DNA of 64,000 nucleotides from Mumia xiangluensis (GTDB lineage Bacteria; Actinomycetota; Actinomycetes; Propionibacteriales; Nocardioidaceae), in contig NZ_WJYO01000005.1 of NCBI RefSeq assembly GCF_010994095.1, forward strand, positions 62,001 through 126,000, given 5' to 3'. Under the pieces are notes generated by a model. The model made no database searches, had not been told where the DNA came from, and was given only the letters and a program-made list of their open reading frames with translations. Below, piece after piece: positions 34,445-43,642 of this stretch. Within the stretch, counting starts at the first letter, position 1. Each line of letters opens with the position of its first letter. The position numbers and the translations under genes were made by a program.

Positions 34445-35881
34445 TCAGCCTTCGCCGAGCGCCTCTCGTGCCTGCCGTGCCAGGGCCAGCTGCGTGGTCG
34501 CGAGACCGCGTACGTCCGTCGCGTCGAGCGAGCGCGCGTGTGCTGCGACCGGCCCGTCCGGCGTGTGGACCTCGATGTCGGCGACCCCACGCAGGCGCTG
34601 CAGCGGACCCTGCTTGATCGCCACGGACTGCGTCTTCGCGTGCGGGAGCACATCGGTGCGGTGCATGATCCAGCCCGACTCGGCGACGAACCCGTGGGCG
34701 TCCGAGCCCGCGGCGCGGAAACGCCACCCGACCGGCGCGAACAGCCACGACCTTCCTGGTGCGCGCACGCGAGGGACGCGAGCGTGGTCGACGTCGGCGA
34801 ACAGCTCGCCGATCACCATCCGGACCTCGCCCGGCGTCGCGACCGGGACGAGCGTCGCACTGCCCGAGTCGTCGGAGTCGTTGGACCCGCCGGCGACGGT
34901 GACCTCGGCGCGCTCGAGCCGAAGCGGCCGCCACAACGCGGCCTGTCGGACGACGACCGCCTGCACCCGGTCGTACGGGACGGTCTGCGAGATCCGCGAC
35001 AGCAGCCCGCGCGTGACGTGCAGGCCGGTGGGTGCCCGCCGCAGCGTGAAGTCCCACTGGGCGATGACCCTCGACATGATCACCTGGCCGGCCCACAGGA
35101 GCAGCGGCACCACGCCGAACACGATCACGCCCGGGAACACGACACCTCCGACGACCAGCGCCGTCAGGAATGCGGCCGGGACGAGGAACTCCGCCGACGC
35201 GACCGTGGAGACCACCAGCCGGGTCGGGGGCACGACGAGGATCGGCGGCGTCTGGTCGAGGTGCCAGGCTCCCGGCACCGGCACCGGCACCGGCGCGGCG
35301 CCGGCCTCGGTCGGGTCGGCCGCCACGGGGCCACTCCCTGCGGGGGGCGCGGCGAACTCCCGCACCGCCTGGGACCCCGCCTCGTACGCGCGTTGGAGCA
35401 GGATCGCGCGCAGGCGGTCGGCCTCGCTGTGGCGGAGGTACTGGAGGGAGACCCGTGAGTCGTCGCCGCCGGCCAGCTCGATGCGCAGCTCGCAGAGGCG
35501 GAAGACGCGGGCGGCGAACGGCTCGGCGATGTCGACGGACTGGATCCGCTCGTACGGCGCTCGCCGCGACGTGCGCGTCAGGATGCCGCGTTCGATGCGG
35601 ATCTCGCGTCCGTCGATGAAGTAGCGGGTGAACCGCCACGAGAGGTAGCCGAACGCGACACCGAGGAGCGCAGCCGCACCGACGATCGCCAGGCCGATCC
35701 ACAGCATCGACAGCAGACTGCGGCTCTCGCCGCCCTCGACGACGTCGCGCCCGAACGCGACCAGGCCGGCAGCGACCCAGATCCACACCCGGACGAGCGC
35801 GCTCGCCGGGTGCGTCCGCTCGCCGACCGCCTCCGGGGCGCCCGAGGACGGGAGCGGTGCCTGCTCAGATCCCGGAGCCAC
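34445..35881 (-). CDS. Membrane protein with repeated bacterial-PH (DUF304/YdbT) domains
   Basis: 478 residues from GTG 35881, overlapping the previous gene by 17 bp. Two N-terminal helices (VWIWVAAGLVAFG, MLWIGLAIVGAAALLGVAF), a PH-like unit (IRIERGILTRTSRRAPYERIQSVDI), a Pro/Val-rich linker, a second helix pair near the middle, and further PH units (VTRGLLSRISQTVPYDRVQAVVV; VLPHAKTQSVAIKQG). This is the architecture of B. subtilis YdbT. The partner YdbS-like gene lies directly upstream. Function unknown; a link to envelope stress is reported for the B. subtilis pair. Confidence 0.85.
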   Translation of the reverse strand: MAPGSEQAPLPSSGAPEAVGERTHPASALVRVWIWVAAGLVAFGRDVVEGGESRSLLSMLWIGLAIVGAAALLGVAFGYLSWRFTRYFIDGREIRIERGILTRTSRRAPYERIQSVDIAEPFAARVFRLCELRIELAGGDDSRVSLQYLRHSEADRLRAILLQRAYEAGSQAVREFAAPPAGSGPVAADPTEAGAAPVPVPVPGAWHLDQTPPILVVPPTRLVVSTVASAEFLVPAAFLTALVVGGVVFPGVIVFGVVPLLLWAGQVIMSRVIAQWDFTLRRAPTGLHVTRGLLSRISQTVPYDRVQAVVVRQAALWRPLRLERAEVTVAGGSNDSDDSGSATLVPVATPGEVRMVIGELFADVDHARVPRVRAPGRSWLFAPVGWRFRAAGSDAHGFVAESGWIMHRTDVLPHAKTQSVAIKQGPLQRLRGVADIEVHTPDGPVAAHARSLDATDVRGLATTQLALARQAREALGEG

Positions 35882-36356
35882 GAGTCTTCCCGAGCTCGGT
35901 GAGGCGGTCGCGCAGACGGGTGGCCTCGTCGGCCGGGACCCCGGGGATGACGGCCGAGGTCTGCGAGCTGGCGGTGTGCAGCGAGACGGTGGCGATGCCG
36001 TACGACCGCTCGAGCGGCCCTGCGGCCACGTCGACGTACTGGACACGTCCGTACGGGACCGCGACGATCTGCCGCCACGCGACGCCGTGGCGGATCCACA
36101 GGTCCTCGGCGTTCTCGGCGTAGCCCCACGCCGCCTGGTTGCGTGCGGACCACAGCCAGCCCCAGACGATCACGACGGTGGCGGCGAACACGATCAGCGC
36201 CACCAGCCACCACCACTGGAGGACGAGAGCGACCACGGCGGCGACGACGATCGCGATGACGAGCGTCCAGACGACGAACAGCAGCCGGTGCAGCGTACGG
36301 AGCTTGGTCGAGACCGGGTGCCAGGACTCGGCGGGTGGTGCGAAGAGGGGGTCCAC
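35865..36356 (-). CDS. Bacterial-PH (DUF304/YdbS-like) membrane protein
   Basis: 163 residues from GTG 36356; TAGGGT lies 7 nt upstream, so the mRNA looks leaderless. Two adjacent hydrophobic helices (LLFVVWTLVIAIVVAAVVALVL and WWLVALIVFAATVVIVWGW) precede one PH unit with LWIRHGVAWRQIVAVPYGRVQYVDV. It pairs with the larger YdbT-like gene through a 17-bp overlap, as ydbS-ydbT do elsewhere. Confidence 0.85.
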   Translation of the reverse strand: MDPLFAPPAESWHPVSTKLRTLHRLLFVVWTLVIAIVVAAVVALVLQWWWLVALIVFAATVVIVWGWLWSARNQAAWGYAENAEDLWIRHGVAWRQIVAVPYGRVQYVDVAAGPLERSYGIATVSLHTASSQTSAVIPGVPADEATRLRDRLTELGKTRGSGI

Positions 36357-36366
36357 AGGTCCGACC

Positions 36367-38592
36367 CTACCGAGGGTCGTCGCCCGCTCCTGCCGAGGCG
36401 AAGGACGACGCGGTGACGGGCGCAGGTCGCTCACCCGCGGGTGGGTCGTCCCCGGCGGGAGCCGTCGGTGCACGCAGGGATCCGTACCGTTCCATCCGCT
36501 GCCACCGCAGCCGCACGCCGGCGAGCGACGTCCACACCGACTGGATGACGACGAGGTACATCAGCTGGCGGTAGACGACCTGCTGGAGCGCGAGCGTCCA
36601 CAGCGGCGCGAGACGCTCGCCGTCGAGGCGGAACGCGTACACGCTCGTCGCCAGCTGCAGCCCCAGGAACGCGAGCCACAGGCCGATCACACGGGGCGGG
36701 TCGAGGAAGATCAGCCCGTAGATCGCGAACACGTCGACGACCGGTGCGAGCAGCGGGAGCAGCACCTGGAAGAGCATCAGGTACGTGAGGCCGCGGCGGC
36801 CGAAACGGCCGGCGCGGCCGCCCTGGGTGTAGGCGCCGCGGTGCTTCCACATCGCCTGCAGGGTGCCGTAGCACCAGCGGTAGCGCTGCCGCCACAACGC
36901 CCCGAGGGTCGCGGGAGCCTCGGTCCAGGCACGGGCCTCCTCCTGGTAGACGACGCGCCACCCGTCGCGCAGCAGCGCCATCGTGAGGTCGGTGTCCTCG
37001 GCCAGCGTCGCGTCGCTGACCCCGCCGACGGCGACCAGCGCGGAACGACGGAACGCGCCGATCGCACCAGGCACGGTCGGCATGCACTCGGCGAGATCGA
37101 ACAGGCGGCGGTCGAGGTTGAACCCGACGACGTACTCGATGTGCTGCCAGCGACCGAGGAGGCCGCCCCGGTTGGCGACCTTGGCGTTCCCCGAGACGGC
37201 CCCGATCTCGGGGTCACGGAACGGGAGCACCAGGTGGCGGATCGTGGCCGGCTCGAAGACCGTGTCGCCGTCGACCATCACGATGATCTCGTGCGACGCG
37301 GCGGCGATGCCGGTGTTGAGCGCGGCGGGCTTGCCGGCGTTCGGCTGACGGATGAGCCGCACCCCGGGCAGGGCCATCCGTTCGACGACGGCAGCCGTGT
37401 CGTCGGTCGAGCCGTCGTCCACGACGATGACCTCGACCGCGACGTCGGAGGCCACCAGCGAGCGTACGGCGGCCTCGATGCCTGCACTCTCGTTGAACGC
37501 AGGCACGACCACCGTGACCGGCGGGCACTCGGCGGGCGTCGGGACAGGCCCCCAGCGGTCCACGCTGCGGCGACGGTGACGCCGAGCGGCCACCACCAGG
37601 AGGAGCGAGCGCCCGACCGCAAGGACTCCGGCGGCGAGGAGCGCCACGCTGAGGATGCGGAGGATCCACGTGCTGGCCCCGAACGCGAACAGGAGCGCGC
37701 GGCCCTGCCACGTCTGGACCGGAGAGGCTGCGCCAGCGGTGCCGGTGAGGCCGGTGGTCTCGCCGACACTGCCGACCGTGACCCCGTCGGTCTTCAGCTG
37801 CGGGAGCAGCTCGTCGAGCGCAGCCACGGTCTGGCTGCGGTCGCCGCCGGCGTCGTGCAGCAGGAGGACCTCGCCGGCGTCGCCCTCGGGCGTCGAGTTC
37901 GCGACGATCGCGTCGACGCCTGGACGGCGCCAGTCCTGGCTGTCGAGCGTGGAGAGTACGGCGACATAGCCGTCCCCGGACACCTCGCGGAGCACCGCCC
38001 ACTGGCCGTCGTCGACGGCGTCGTTCGTCGACGAGTACGGGGGGCGCAGCAGCGCGCTCGTCGTCCCGGTGGCTCCGTTGAGGACCAGCTGTGACTCCCG
38101 CAGCTCGAGACTGCGCCGCCACGCCGGCACCGCGTCCAGCTCGGCGTGCGAGAAGGTGTGCATCCCGATCTCGTGGCCTTCGTCGAGGATGCGACGGGTC
38201 AGTCGAGGATGGTCGGCCACCTGGGTGCCGACGACGAAGAAGGTGGCGTGGACGCCGTGCTCCTTCAGCACGTCGAGGATCTCGGGCGTCCAGCGGGGGT
38301 CCGGGCCGTCGTCGAACGTCAGCGCGACCGACCTCGGGCCGGGCGACAGCGTACGGACCGTGTCGCCGCGCGCGTCGACGACCGGACCGCCTTCCACGAC
38401 CTCGGCCGGCACACCGTCCGACGAGCCGGAGCCGGTCACCGCTCCGTCCGGGGTCGACCCGAACATGTGGCGCGCGTACCCCTGCACGAGCAGAGCCGCT
38501 GCCAGGGTCGGCAGCAGGACCGCGAGGAGCACCCAGTGCGCGCGCGGCCGGATGTCGCGCACCGTGCGGTGGCGGGGCGTGCCGGAGGTCAT
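36367..38592 (-). CDS. Polysaccharide deacetylase - family 2 glycosyltransferase fusion
   Basis: 741 residues. Order: membrane helix at about 18-38; NodB deacetylase (about 85-280) with the catalytic base in ALTFDDGPDP, metal histidines in HTFSHAELD, RPPYSS, and LLLHDAGG; a helix pair at about 305-335; GT2 domain with VVVPAFNESAGIE, VVDDGSTDDT, MVDGDTVFEP, LAEDTDLTM, and the processive QRYRWCYG; then four C-terminal helices. This predicts synthesis of a beta-linked amino-sugar polymer inside and its N-deacetylation outside, in one chain. All catalytic residues look intact. It is coupled to the low-complexity gene upstream. Confidence 0.93.
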   Translation of the reverse strand: MTSGTPRHRTVRDIRPRAHWVLLAVLLPTLAAALLVQGYARHMFGSTPDGAVTGSGSSDGVPAEVVEGGPVVDARGDTVRTLSPGPRSVALTFDDGPDPRWTPEILDVLKEHGVHATFFVVGTQVADHPRLTRRILDEGHEIGMHTFSHAELDAVPAWRRSLELRESQLVLNGATGTTSALLRPPYSSTNDAVDDGQWAVLREVSGDGYVAVLSTLDSQDWRRPGVDAIVANSTPEGDAGEVLLLHDAGGDRSQTVAALDELLPQLKTDGVTVGSVGETTGLTGTAGAASPVQTWQGRALLFAFGASTWILRILSVALLAAGVLAVGRSLLLVVAARRHRRRSVDRWGPVPTPAECPPVTVVVPAFNESAGIEAAVRSLVASDVAVEVIVVDDGSTDDTAAVVERMALPGVRLIRQPNAGKPAALNTGIAAASHEIIVMVDGDTVFEPATIRHLVLPFRDPEIGAVSGNAKVANRGGLLGRWQHIEYVVGFNLDRRLFDLAECMPTVPGAIGAFRRSALVAVGGVSDATLAEDTDLTMALLRDGWRVVYQEEARAWTEAPATLGALWRQRYRWCYGTLQAMWKHRGAYTQGGRAGRFGRRGLTYLMLFQVLLPLLAPVVDVFAIYGLIFLDPPRVIGLWLAFLGLQLATSVYAFRLDGERLAPLWTLALQQVVYRQLMYLVVIQSVWTSLAGVRLRWQRMERYGSLRAPTAPAGDDPPAGERPAPVTASSFASAGAGDDPR

Positions 38593-38593
38593 G

Positions 38594-39187
38594 TCAGGGG
38601 GTGGCCGTGGCCTTGGCCTTGCCGGGCGCCGTCGACGACGAGCCGCGCTCCTCGGCCGGCTTCTTGTGCTCCGCCTGGGCCTCGTCGCTGTTCCCCGGCG
38701 ACGTGGGCCGGCCGGGGGTCGGCGAGGGAGCAGACGTCGTGGGTGCCGGCGTGGTCGGGGCCGGTGCCGTCACCTGCTCCGTGGGCGACGGCGTGGACGG
38801 GCGGTCGTCGGACCCGTCATCGCTCGACCCGTCGTCGTTCGACCCGTCGTCGTTCGAGCTGGACGGGTCATCGCTCGCGGGATCGTCGTTCGTCGTGCCG
38901 TTCGAAGGAGCCGCCGAGTCCGTGTCGCCGTCGCCCGCGGAGGTGCCGCGGTCGGGCTCGGGGGAGCGGGGCTGCGCAGGCTGTGCCGCCTCCGGGACCG
39001 TCGGCGGCAGGAGCGCCGACGGGAGCGTCGGGCCGCCGAGGACGCTGCTGCCGAGCGCGATCACGTACGCCGCAGCCGGGAGGGCGACGATCAGGGCCCA
39101 GCGGCGAGCGCGGCCGGCTCGTCGGCCGGACGCGTCGACGAACACCGGCTCGGAGGCCGGGCCGTGCGGGGCGGGGGGCGGGGTCAC
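38594..39187 (-). CDS. Membrane-anchored low-complexity protein
   Basis: 197 residues from GTG 39187; -10-like TAGATT lies 8 nt upstream. A basic cytoplasmic segment (RRAGRARR), one helix (WALIVALPAAAYVIALGSSVLGG), then an extracellular tail of Ser, Asp, Thr and Pro, including a DNDDGSS-type repeat. The stop lies one base before the deacetylase-glycosyltransferase start, so the two are co-expressed. It may act as a periplasmic or cell-wall spacer or accessory of that enzyme. No catalytic motif. Confidence 0.72.
   Translation of the reverse strand: MTPPPAPHGPASEPVFVDASGRRAGRARRWALIVALPAAAYVIALGSSVLGGPTLPSALLPPTVPEAAQPAQPRSPEPDRGTSAGDGDTDSAAPSNGTTNDDPASDDPSSSNDDGSNDDGSSDDGSDDRPSTPSPTEQVTAPAPTTPAPTTSAPSPTPGRPTSPGNSDEAQAEHKKPAEERGSSSTAPGKAKATATP
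38811..38855. repeat. Three 15-bp tandem repeats inside the low-complexity gene
   Basis: GACCCGTCRTCGYTC occurs three times in tandem, encoding in-frame Asn/Asp-Asp-Gly-Ser repeats on the minus strand. It is a multiple of three bases, so copy changes keep the frame. Confidence 0.7.
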
Positions 39188-39378
39188 AGCGGCCGAATCT
39201 ATCAGCGGCGGCAAGACCCTCGGAAGCGTCGCGTGCCCGATGGTCCATAACGGTTCGGGCAGACCCATGGACGGATATGTCTTCCTCGGCAACAATAGGC
39301 GCAGGCCCGGCCCCGGGTCGTCTCCACTTCACTCGGATCGTGCGGCACGTTCCTGCCGCTGAAGGGATGTAGTACGCC

Positions 39379-40452
<1,074 letters not shown>

Positions 40453-40506
40453 CGCCCGCATACATCGCCCTCCGGCGGCGCCAGGGCCGACCCCTCCGCG
40501 CTGTCG

Positions 40507-40552
40507 AGCAAACCGACCGAATCCCTCATTGGATTCGGTCGGTTTGCTTTAA
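40507..40552 (+). terminator. 18-bp perfect stem-loop with T-run after msiK
   Basis: AGCAAACCGACCGAATCC (40507-40524) pairs perfectly with 40531-40548 around the loop CTCATT, followed by TTTAA. It is one of the few hairpins here with a short T-run and is a likely intrinsic terminator of msiK. Confidence 0.85.
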
Positions 40553-40691
40553 CCGGCGCGGGCGGGCGCCCGCGGAGCGAGGCAGCGCGGTTGTGCGCGA
40601 CTGTCATTGCAAGAATGCGCCGGTGGGCTATTGGACGACGGGCATCTCCGGGAACGCGGCGGGCCGCGCGCTACTGGTCGAGGTCACCAGC

Positions 40692-41816
40692 ATGCCGAAG
40701 CGCAAGCAACTCAAGCCGCACTTGCGCGACGCCATGGCCCCGCTGCTGGAGCGCGGCGCGAGCGCGACCGGTGATGAACGCGACCGTGCTGTGGCGGCAG
40801 CCGTCCTCGCGAGCACCACACGCGGTGGCACGTACGGCGTCGACGAGCTCGATGACGTCTGCGGCTGCGGTTGGCCGCGCAGCTGGACGGCAGGTGACGG
40901 CACGCTCCGCCGGGCACGCGCGGTCATCGCTGCCGTCATCGAGGCAGGCGAGCGGCCGGACGATGCTGAGCTGCGCGACTTGCTCGCGGACATCGACGCG
41001 GAGTTCGTCAGGTTGCCGGAACCAGGCGACTTCACCACGTCCACGACTCGGGACGGGAGTCTGCTGGCACACCTCGCAGAGCGCTGGCCGACTTCTGACG
41101 AGCTGACGGCAATCGTCGATGCGTCGATGCACCTGGCCCTCACGCCACCACGCGGCGCGGAGAACCTGGACCCGTTGCTTCCGCTCGCCGCCCACCTACG
41201 GTGGCTGTCGCTGGGCGAGACCGCGATCGACCTTCGCGCGCTCGGATCGTTCACCGAGCTCCGAGAGCTGAGGATGCTGGGCGCGCGTCCCCGCCACAAC
41301 GTCGACCTCTCCGGTCTCGCCGCGCTGCACACGCTGCACAGTCGGGCACCACACGCCGTATCGGGCCTCGTGCTGCCGTCGTTGCGCTGCCTGTTCGTCG
41401 CCGCGGTCGATGACGAGATGCTGAGCCGGGTCACGGGTCACCTGAGGGTCTTCCGTGCTGACCTGTCGCGGCGGTTGACGCGGATCCCGTCATCGCCGGC
41501 CTTCGCGAGCATGGAAGAGCTGACGCTCAACTCGGTGGGACCGTTCGATCTTTCGTCGCTGGCCGGTCACAAAACGCTGCGGGTGATTCAGCTTCTTCAC
41601 TCCCCGAGCGTGGTCGGTGTCGAGGCACTGGCCACGATCCGGACGCTCGAGGAGGTGGTCATCGTCGCCGATGCGATCGGCGGCTGGGAAGCCCTTCTCG
41701 ACTCCGACATCGCCATGCTCCACCTCGGCTCGCCATCGTTGCCGAACAGGCCGGCGCAGCTCATCCCATCGTCGCGTCGCGATGCGTGGAGTCTCCGACG
41801 ATCGGTCCGCAGCTGA
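40692..41816 (+). CDS. Leucine-rich-repeat-like protein, unknown
   Basis: 374 residues from ATG 40692; an in-frame GTG at 40593 would add 33. The N-terminal region (about 1-110) is helical with an early CGCGWPRSW motif. From about residue 155 there are irregular LRR-like strands (HLRWLSLGETAIDLRALGSFTELRELRMLG, LEEVVIVADAIGG). No signal peptide or membrane helix. The gene has more AT-rich codons than its neighbours (for example CACAAAACG, ATTCAGCTTCTT), which may indicate recent transfer. No function can be assigned. Confidence 0.6.
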   Translation: MPKRKQLKPHLRDAMAPLLERGASATGDERDRAVAAAVLASTTRGGTYGVDELDDVCGCGWPRSWTAGDGTLRRARAVIAAVIEAGERPDDAELRDLLADIDAEFVRLPEPGDFTTSTTRDGSLLAHLAERWPTSDELTAIVDASMHLALTPPRGAENLDPLLPLAAHLRWLSLGETAIDLRALGSFTELRELRMLGARPRHNVDLSGLAALHTLHSRAPHAVSGLVLPSLRCLFVAAVDDEMLSRVTGHLRVFRADLSRRLTRIPSSPAFASMEELTLNSVGPFDLSSLAGHKTLRVIQLLHSPSVVGVEALATIRTLEEVVIVADAIGGWEALLDSDIAMLHLGSPSLPNRPAQLIPSSRRDAWSLRRSVRS

Positions 41817-41879
41817 TCGCGCCGCACAGCGCGACGGGCCAGAGCGAGGACAGGCGCTCCGGAGGCCCCGAGCGGCCGG

Positions 41880-42659
41880 TCAGAAGCCCTGCCACTCCGG
41901 CTTGTGGGCGAGGGCGTGGCGGTAGTAGTCGGCGAACTCGAGCTCGGACGCCGCCGCCTCGTCCACGAACACCGTGGCGTGCTGGTGCCACTGCAGGATC
42001 GACGCCGGGCAGCGTGCCGAGAGCGGGCCCTCGACCGCGGCAGCGACCGCCTCCGCCTTCGCGGTCCCCGTCGCGACCATGACGAGGTGGCGAGCGGTGC
42101 CGATCGTGCCGAGACCCTGCGTCAGGACGTGCCGCGGCACCTCGTCGACCGACCCGAAGAACCGTGCGTTGTCGTCACGCGTCTGCTGCGTCAACGTCTT
42201 CGGCCGGGTCCGCGACGACAGCGACGACATCGGTTCGTTGAAGCCGATGTGCCCGTCGGTGCCGATCCCGAGCAGCTGCACGTGCACGCCGCCGGCCGCG
42301 CCGATCGCCGCGTCGTAGCGCGCGCACTCGGCGGGAAGGTCGGCCGCGCCCCCGTCGGGGGAGTGGACGTCGGCCGGATCGATGTCGACGTGTTCGGTGA
42401 GCTCGCGGCGGATCACCGCGGCGTACGACTCGGGGTGCCCCGCGGGGAGGCCGACGTACTCGTCGAGCAGGAACGCGGTCGTACCGGCGAACGAGAGCCC
42501 GTCCTCCCGGTGCCGGCGGATGAGCTCCTGGTACGCGACGAGGGGAGACGATCCCGTCGCCAGCCCGATCACCGGGGCTGGCCCGCGCAGCACCGCCGCG
42601 AACACGTCGGCGACGTGCCGCCCGATCTCCTCGGCGGACTCGCAGATCACGACCTCCAC
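41880..42659 (-). CDS. nagB: Glucosamine-6-phosphate deaminase
   Basis: 259 residues from GTG 42659, 8 nt after AAGGAA. Converts glucosamine-6-P to fructose-6-P and ammonia. Motifs: IGLATGSSPL, FLLDEYVGLP, the catalytic LLGIGTDGHIGFNEP, SRTRPKTLT, and VATGTAKAEAV. It overlaps the upstream ROK kinase by 13 bp and is the last gene of the amino-sugar operon, the step that delivers amino sugar to glycolysis. No nagA deacetylase is in the window, so that step would be encoded elsewhere. Confidence 0.94.
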   Translation of the reverse strand: MEVVICESAEEIGRHVADVFAAVLRGPAPVIGLATGSSPLVAYQELIRRHREDGLSFAGTTAFLLDEYVGLPAGHPESYAAVIRRELTEHVDIDPADVHSPDGGAADLPAECARYDAAIGAAGGVHVQLLGIGTDGHIGFNEPMSSLSSRTRPKTLTQQTRDDNARFFGSVDEVPRHVLTQGLGTIGTARHLVMVATGTAKAEAVAAAVEGPLSARCPASILQWHQHATVFVDEAAASELEFADYYRHALAHKPEWQGF

Positions 42660-43642
42660 GTCGACGTTCCTTCCGTGCTCGTTGTCTCGTCTGCAGGCTG
42701 CGTCGCAGCCGGCTCGTGCGTGCCTGTCGTCGCCAGCTCGGCCGCCCCGAGAGCAGCGGCCGGGTAGTCGACCGGGAGCGCGACGATGCGCTCCCGCAGG
42801 CGCAGGCTCGCCACGAACGGCGAGACTGCCTCGTCGGAGTCCAGCTGCGCGAACAGCGGCTCCATGATGCGCTCCCCGAGTCGCATCACGCCGCCTGTGA
42901 GCACCACCCGCGCCGGGTCGACGCTGAGTGCCACGATGCGGATCGCCTCGCACAGCCAGTGCACGAACGTCTCACGGATCGCGATCGCGCGTTCGTCGCC
43001 GGCGTCGGCGGCATCGAACACGGCGACCGGCTGCGGGCCTGGACCGACGTACGGCCACTGGCGTGCCAGCCCACGCCCCGACGCGTACAGCTCGATGCAG
43101 CCGTGCTGCCCGCAGGTGCACCGCGGCCCGTCGGCGACGACGGACAGGTGACCGACCTCGCCGACCACGCCGTACGCTCCGCGGCGCAGTCGCCCGTCGA
43201 GCACGAAGCCTGCGGCGAGCCCGGTGCCCACCGACAGGAGCGCGACGTCCTCGCGCTCTCCCTGCGACCGCAGCCACGTCGCGACACCGCGGGCGGCGGC
43301 GTTCACGTCGTTGTTCACGGTGACCGGGACACCGAGGGCGCTGGCGAGCGCCCCACGGAGGTCGAGCGGCTCGGTGATGTCGAGATTGACCGCGTTGGTG
43401 AGGATCCCGTCGGCGTCGACGGCGCCGGGGATGCCAGCACCGACCGCGACGATCTCGGTCGTGGCCGGGAGGGCGTCGACGAGGCGCTTCACGACCTCGA
43501 GCGTCGTCGCGACGACGCCGGCCGGACCGAGGACGGTGGGCGTGCGGACGTCGGCCAGCACCTCGTCAGGGCGTACGGCGTCGGCCGCGATGCCGTGGAC
43601 CTTCGTGCCGCCGATGTCGAGTCCGATCCTGACGGCGCTCAT
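42647..43642 (-). CDS. ROK-family sugar kinase, probably N-acetylglucosamine kinase
   Basis: 331 residues without an HTH. ATP site LDIGGTKVHG, GAGIPGAVD, catalytic Asp in NNDVNAAARG, GTGLAAGFV, and the zinc site GHLSVVADGPRCTCGQHGCIE. These features mark an active ROK hexokinase. Position between the hexosaminidase and nagB indicates phosphorylation of GlcNAc (or glucosamine). Start and end overlap the neighbouring genes (ATGA upstream, 13 bp with nagB). The C-terminal 20 residues are Thr-rich and probably disordered. Confidence 0.9.
   Translation of the reverse strand: MSAVRIGLDIGGTKVHGIAADAVRPDEVLADVRTPTVLGPAGVVATTLEVVKRLVDALPATTEIVAVGAGIPGAVDADGILTNAVNLDITEPLDLRGALASALGVPVTVNNDVNAAARGVATWLRSQGEREDVALLSVGTGLAAGFVLDGRLRRGAYGVVGEVGHLSVVADGPRCTCGQHGCIELYASGRGLARQWPYVGPGPQPVAVFDAADAGDERAIAIRETFVHWLCEAIRIVALSVDPARVVLTGGVMRLGERIMEPLFAQLDSDEAVSPFVASLRLRERIVALPVDYPAAALGAAELATTGTHEPAATQPADETTSTEGTSTWRS

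Noticed and set aside
32873-35458. An 861-codon plus-strand frame
   Set aside because: Antisense to the amidohydrolase and the PH-domain gene, both of which have clear family motifs; it is a high-GC shadow.
39188-39378. Possible DasR operator upstream of msiK
   Set aside because: No ACTGGTCTAGACCACT-like palindrome is present; only a weak promoter-like region is seen.
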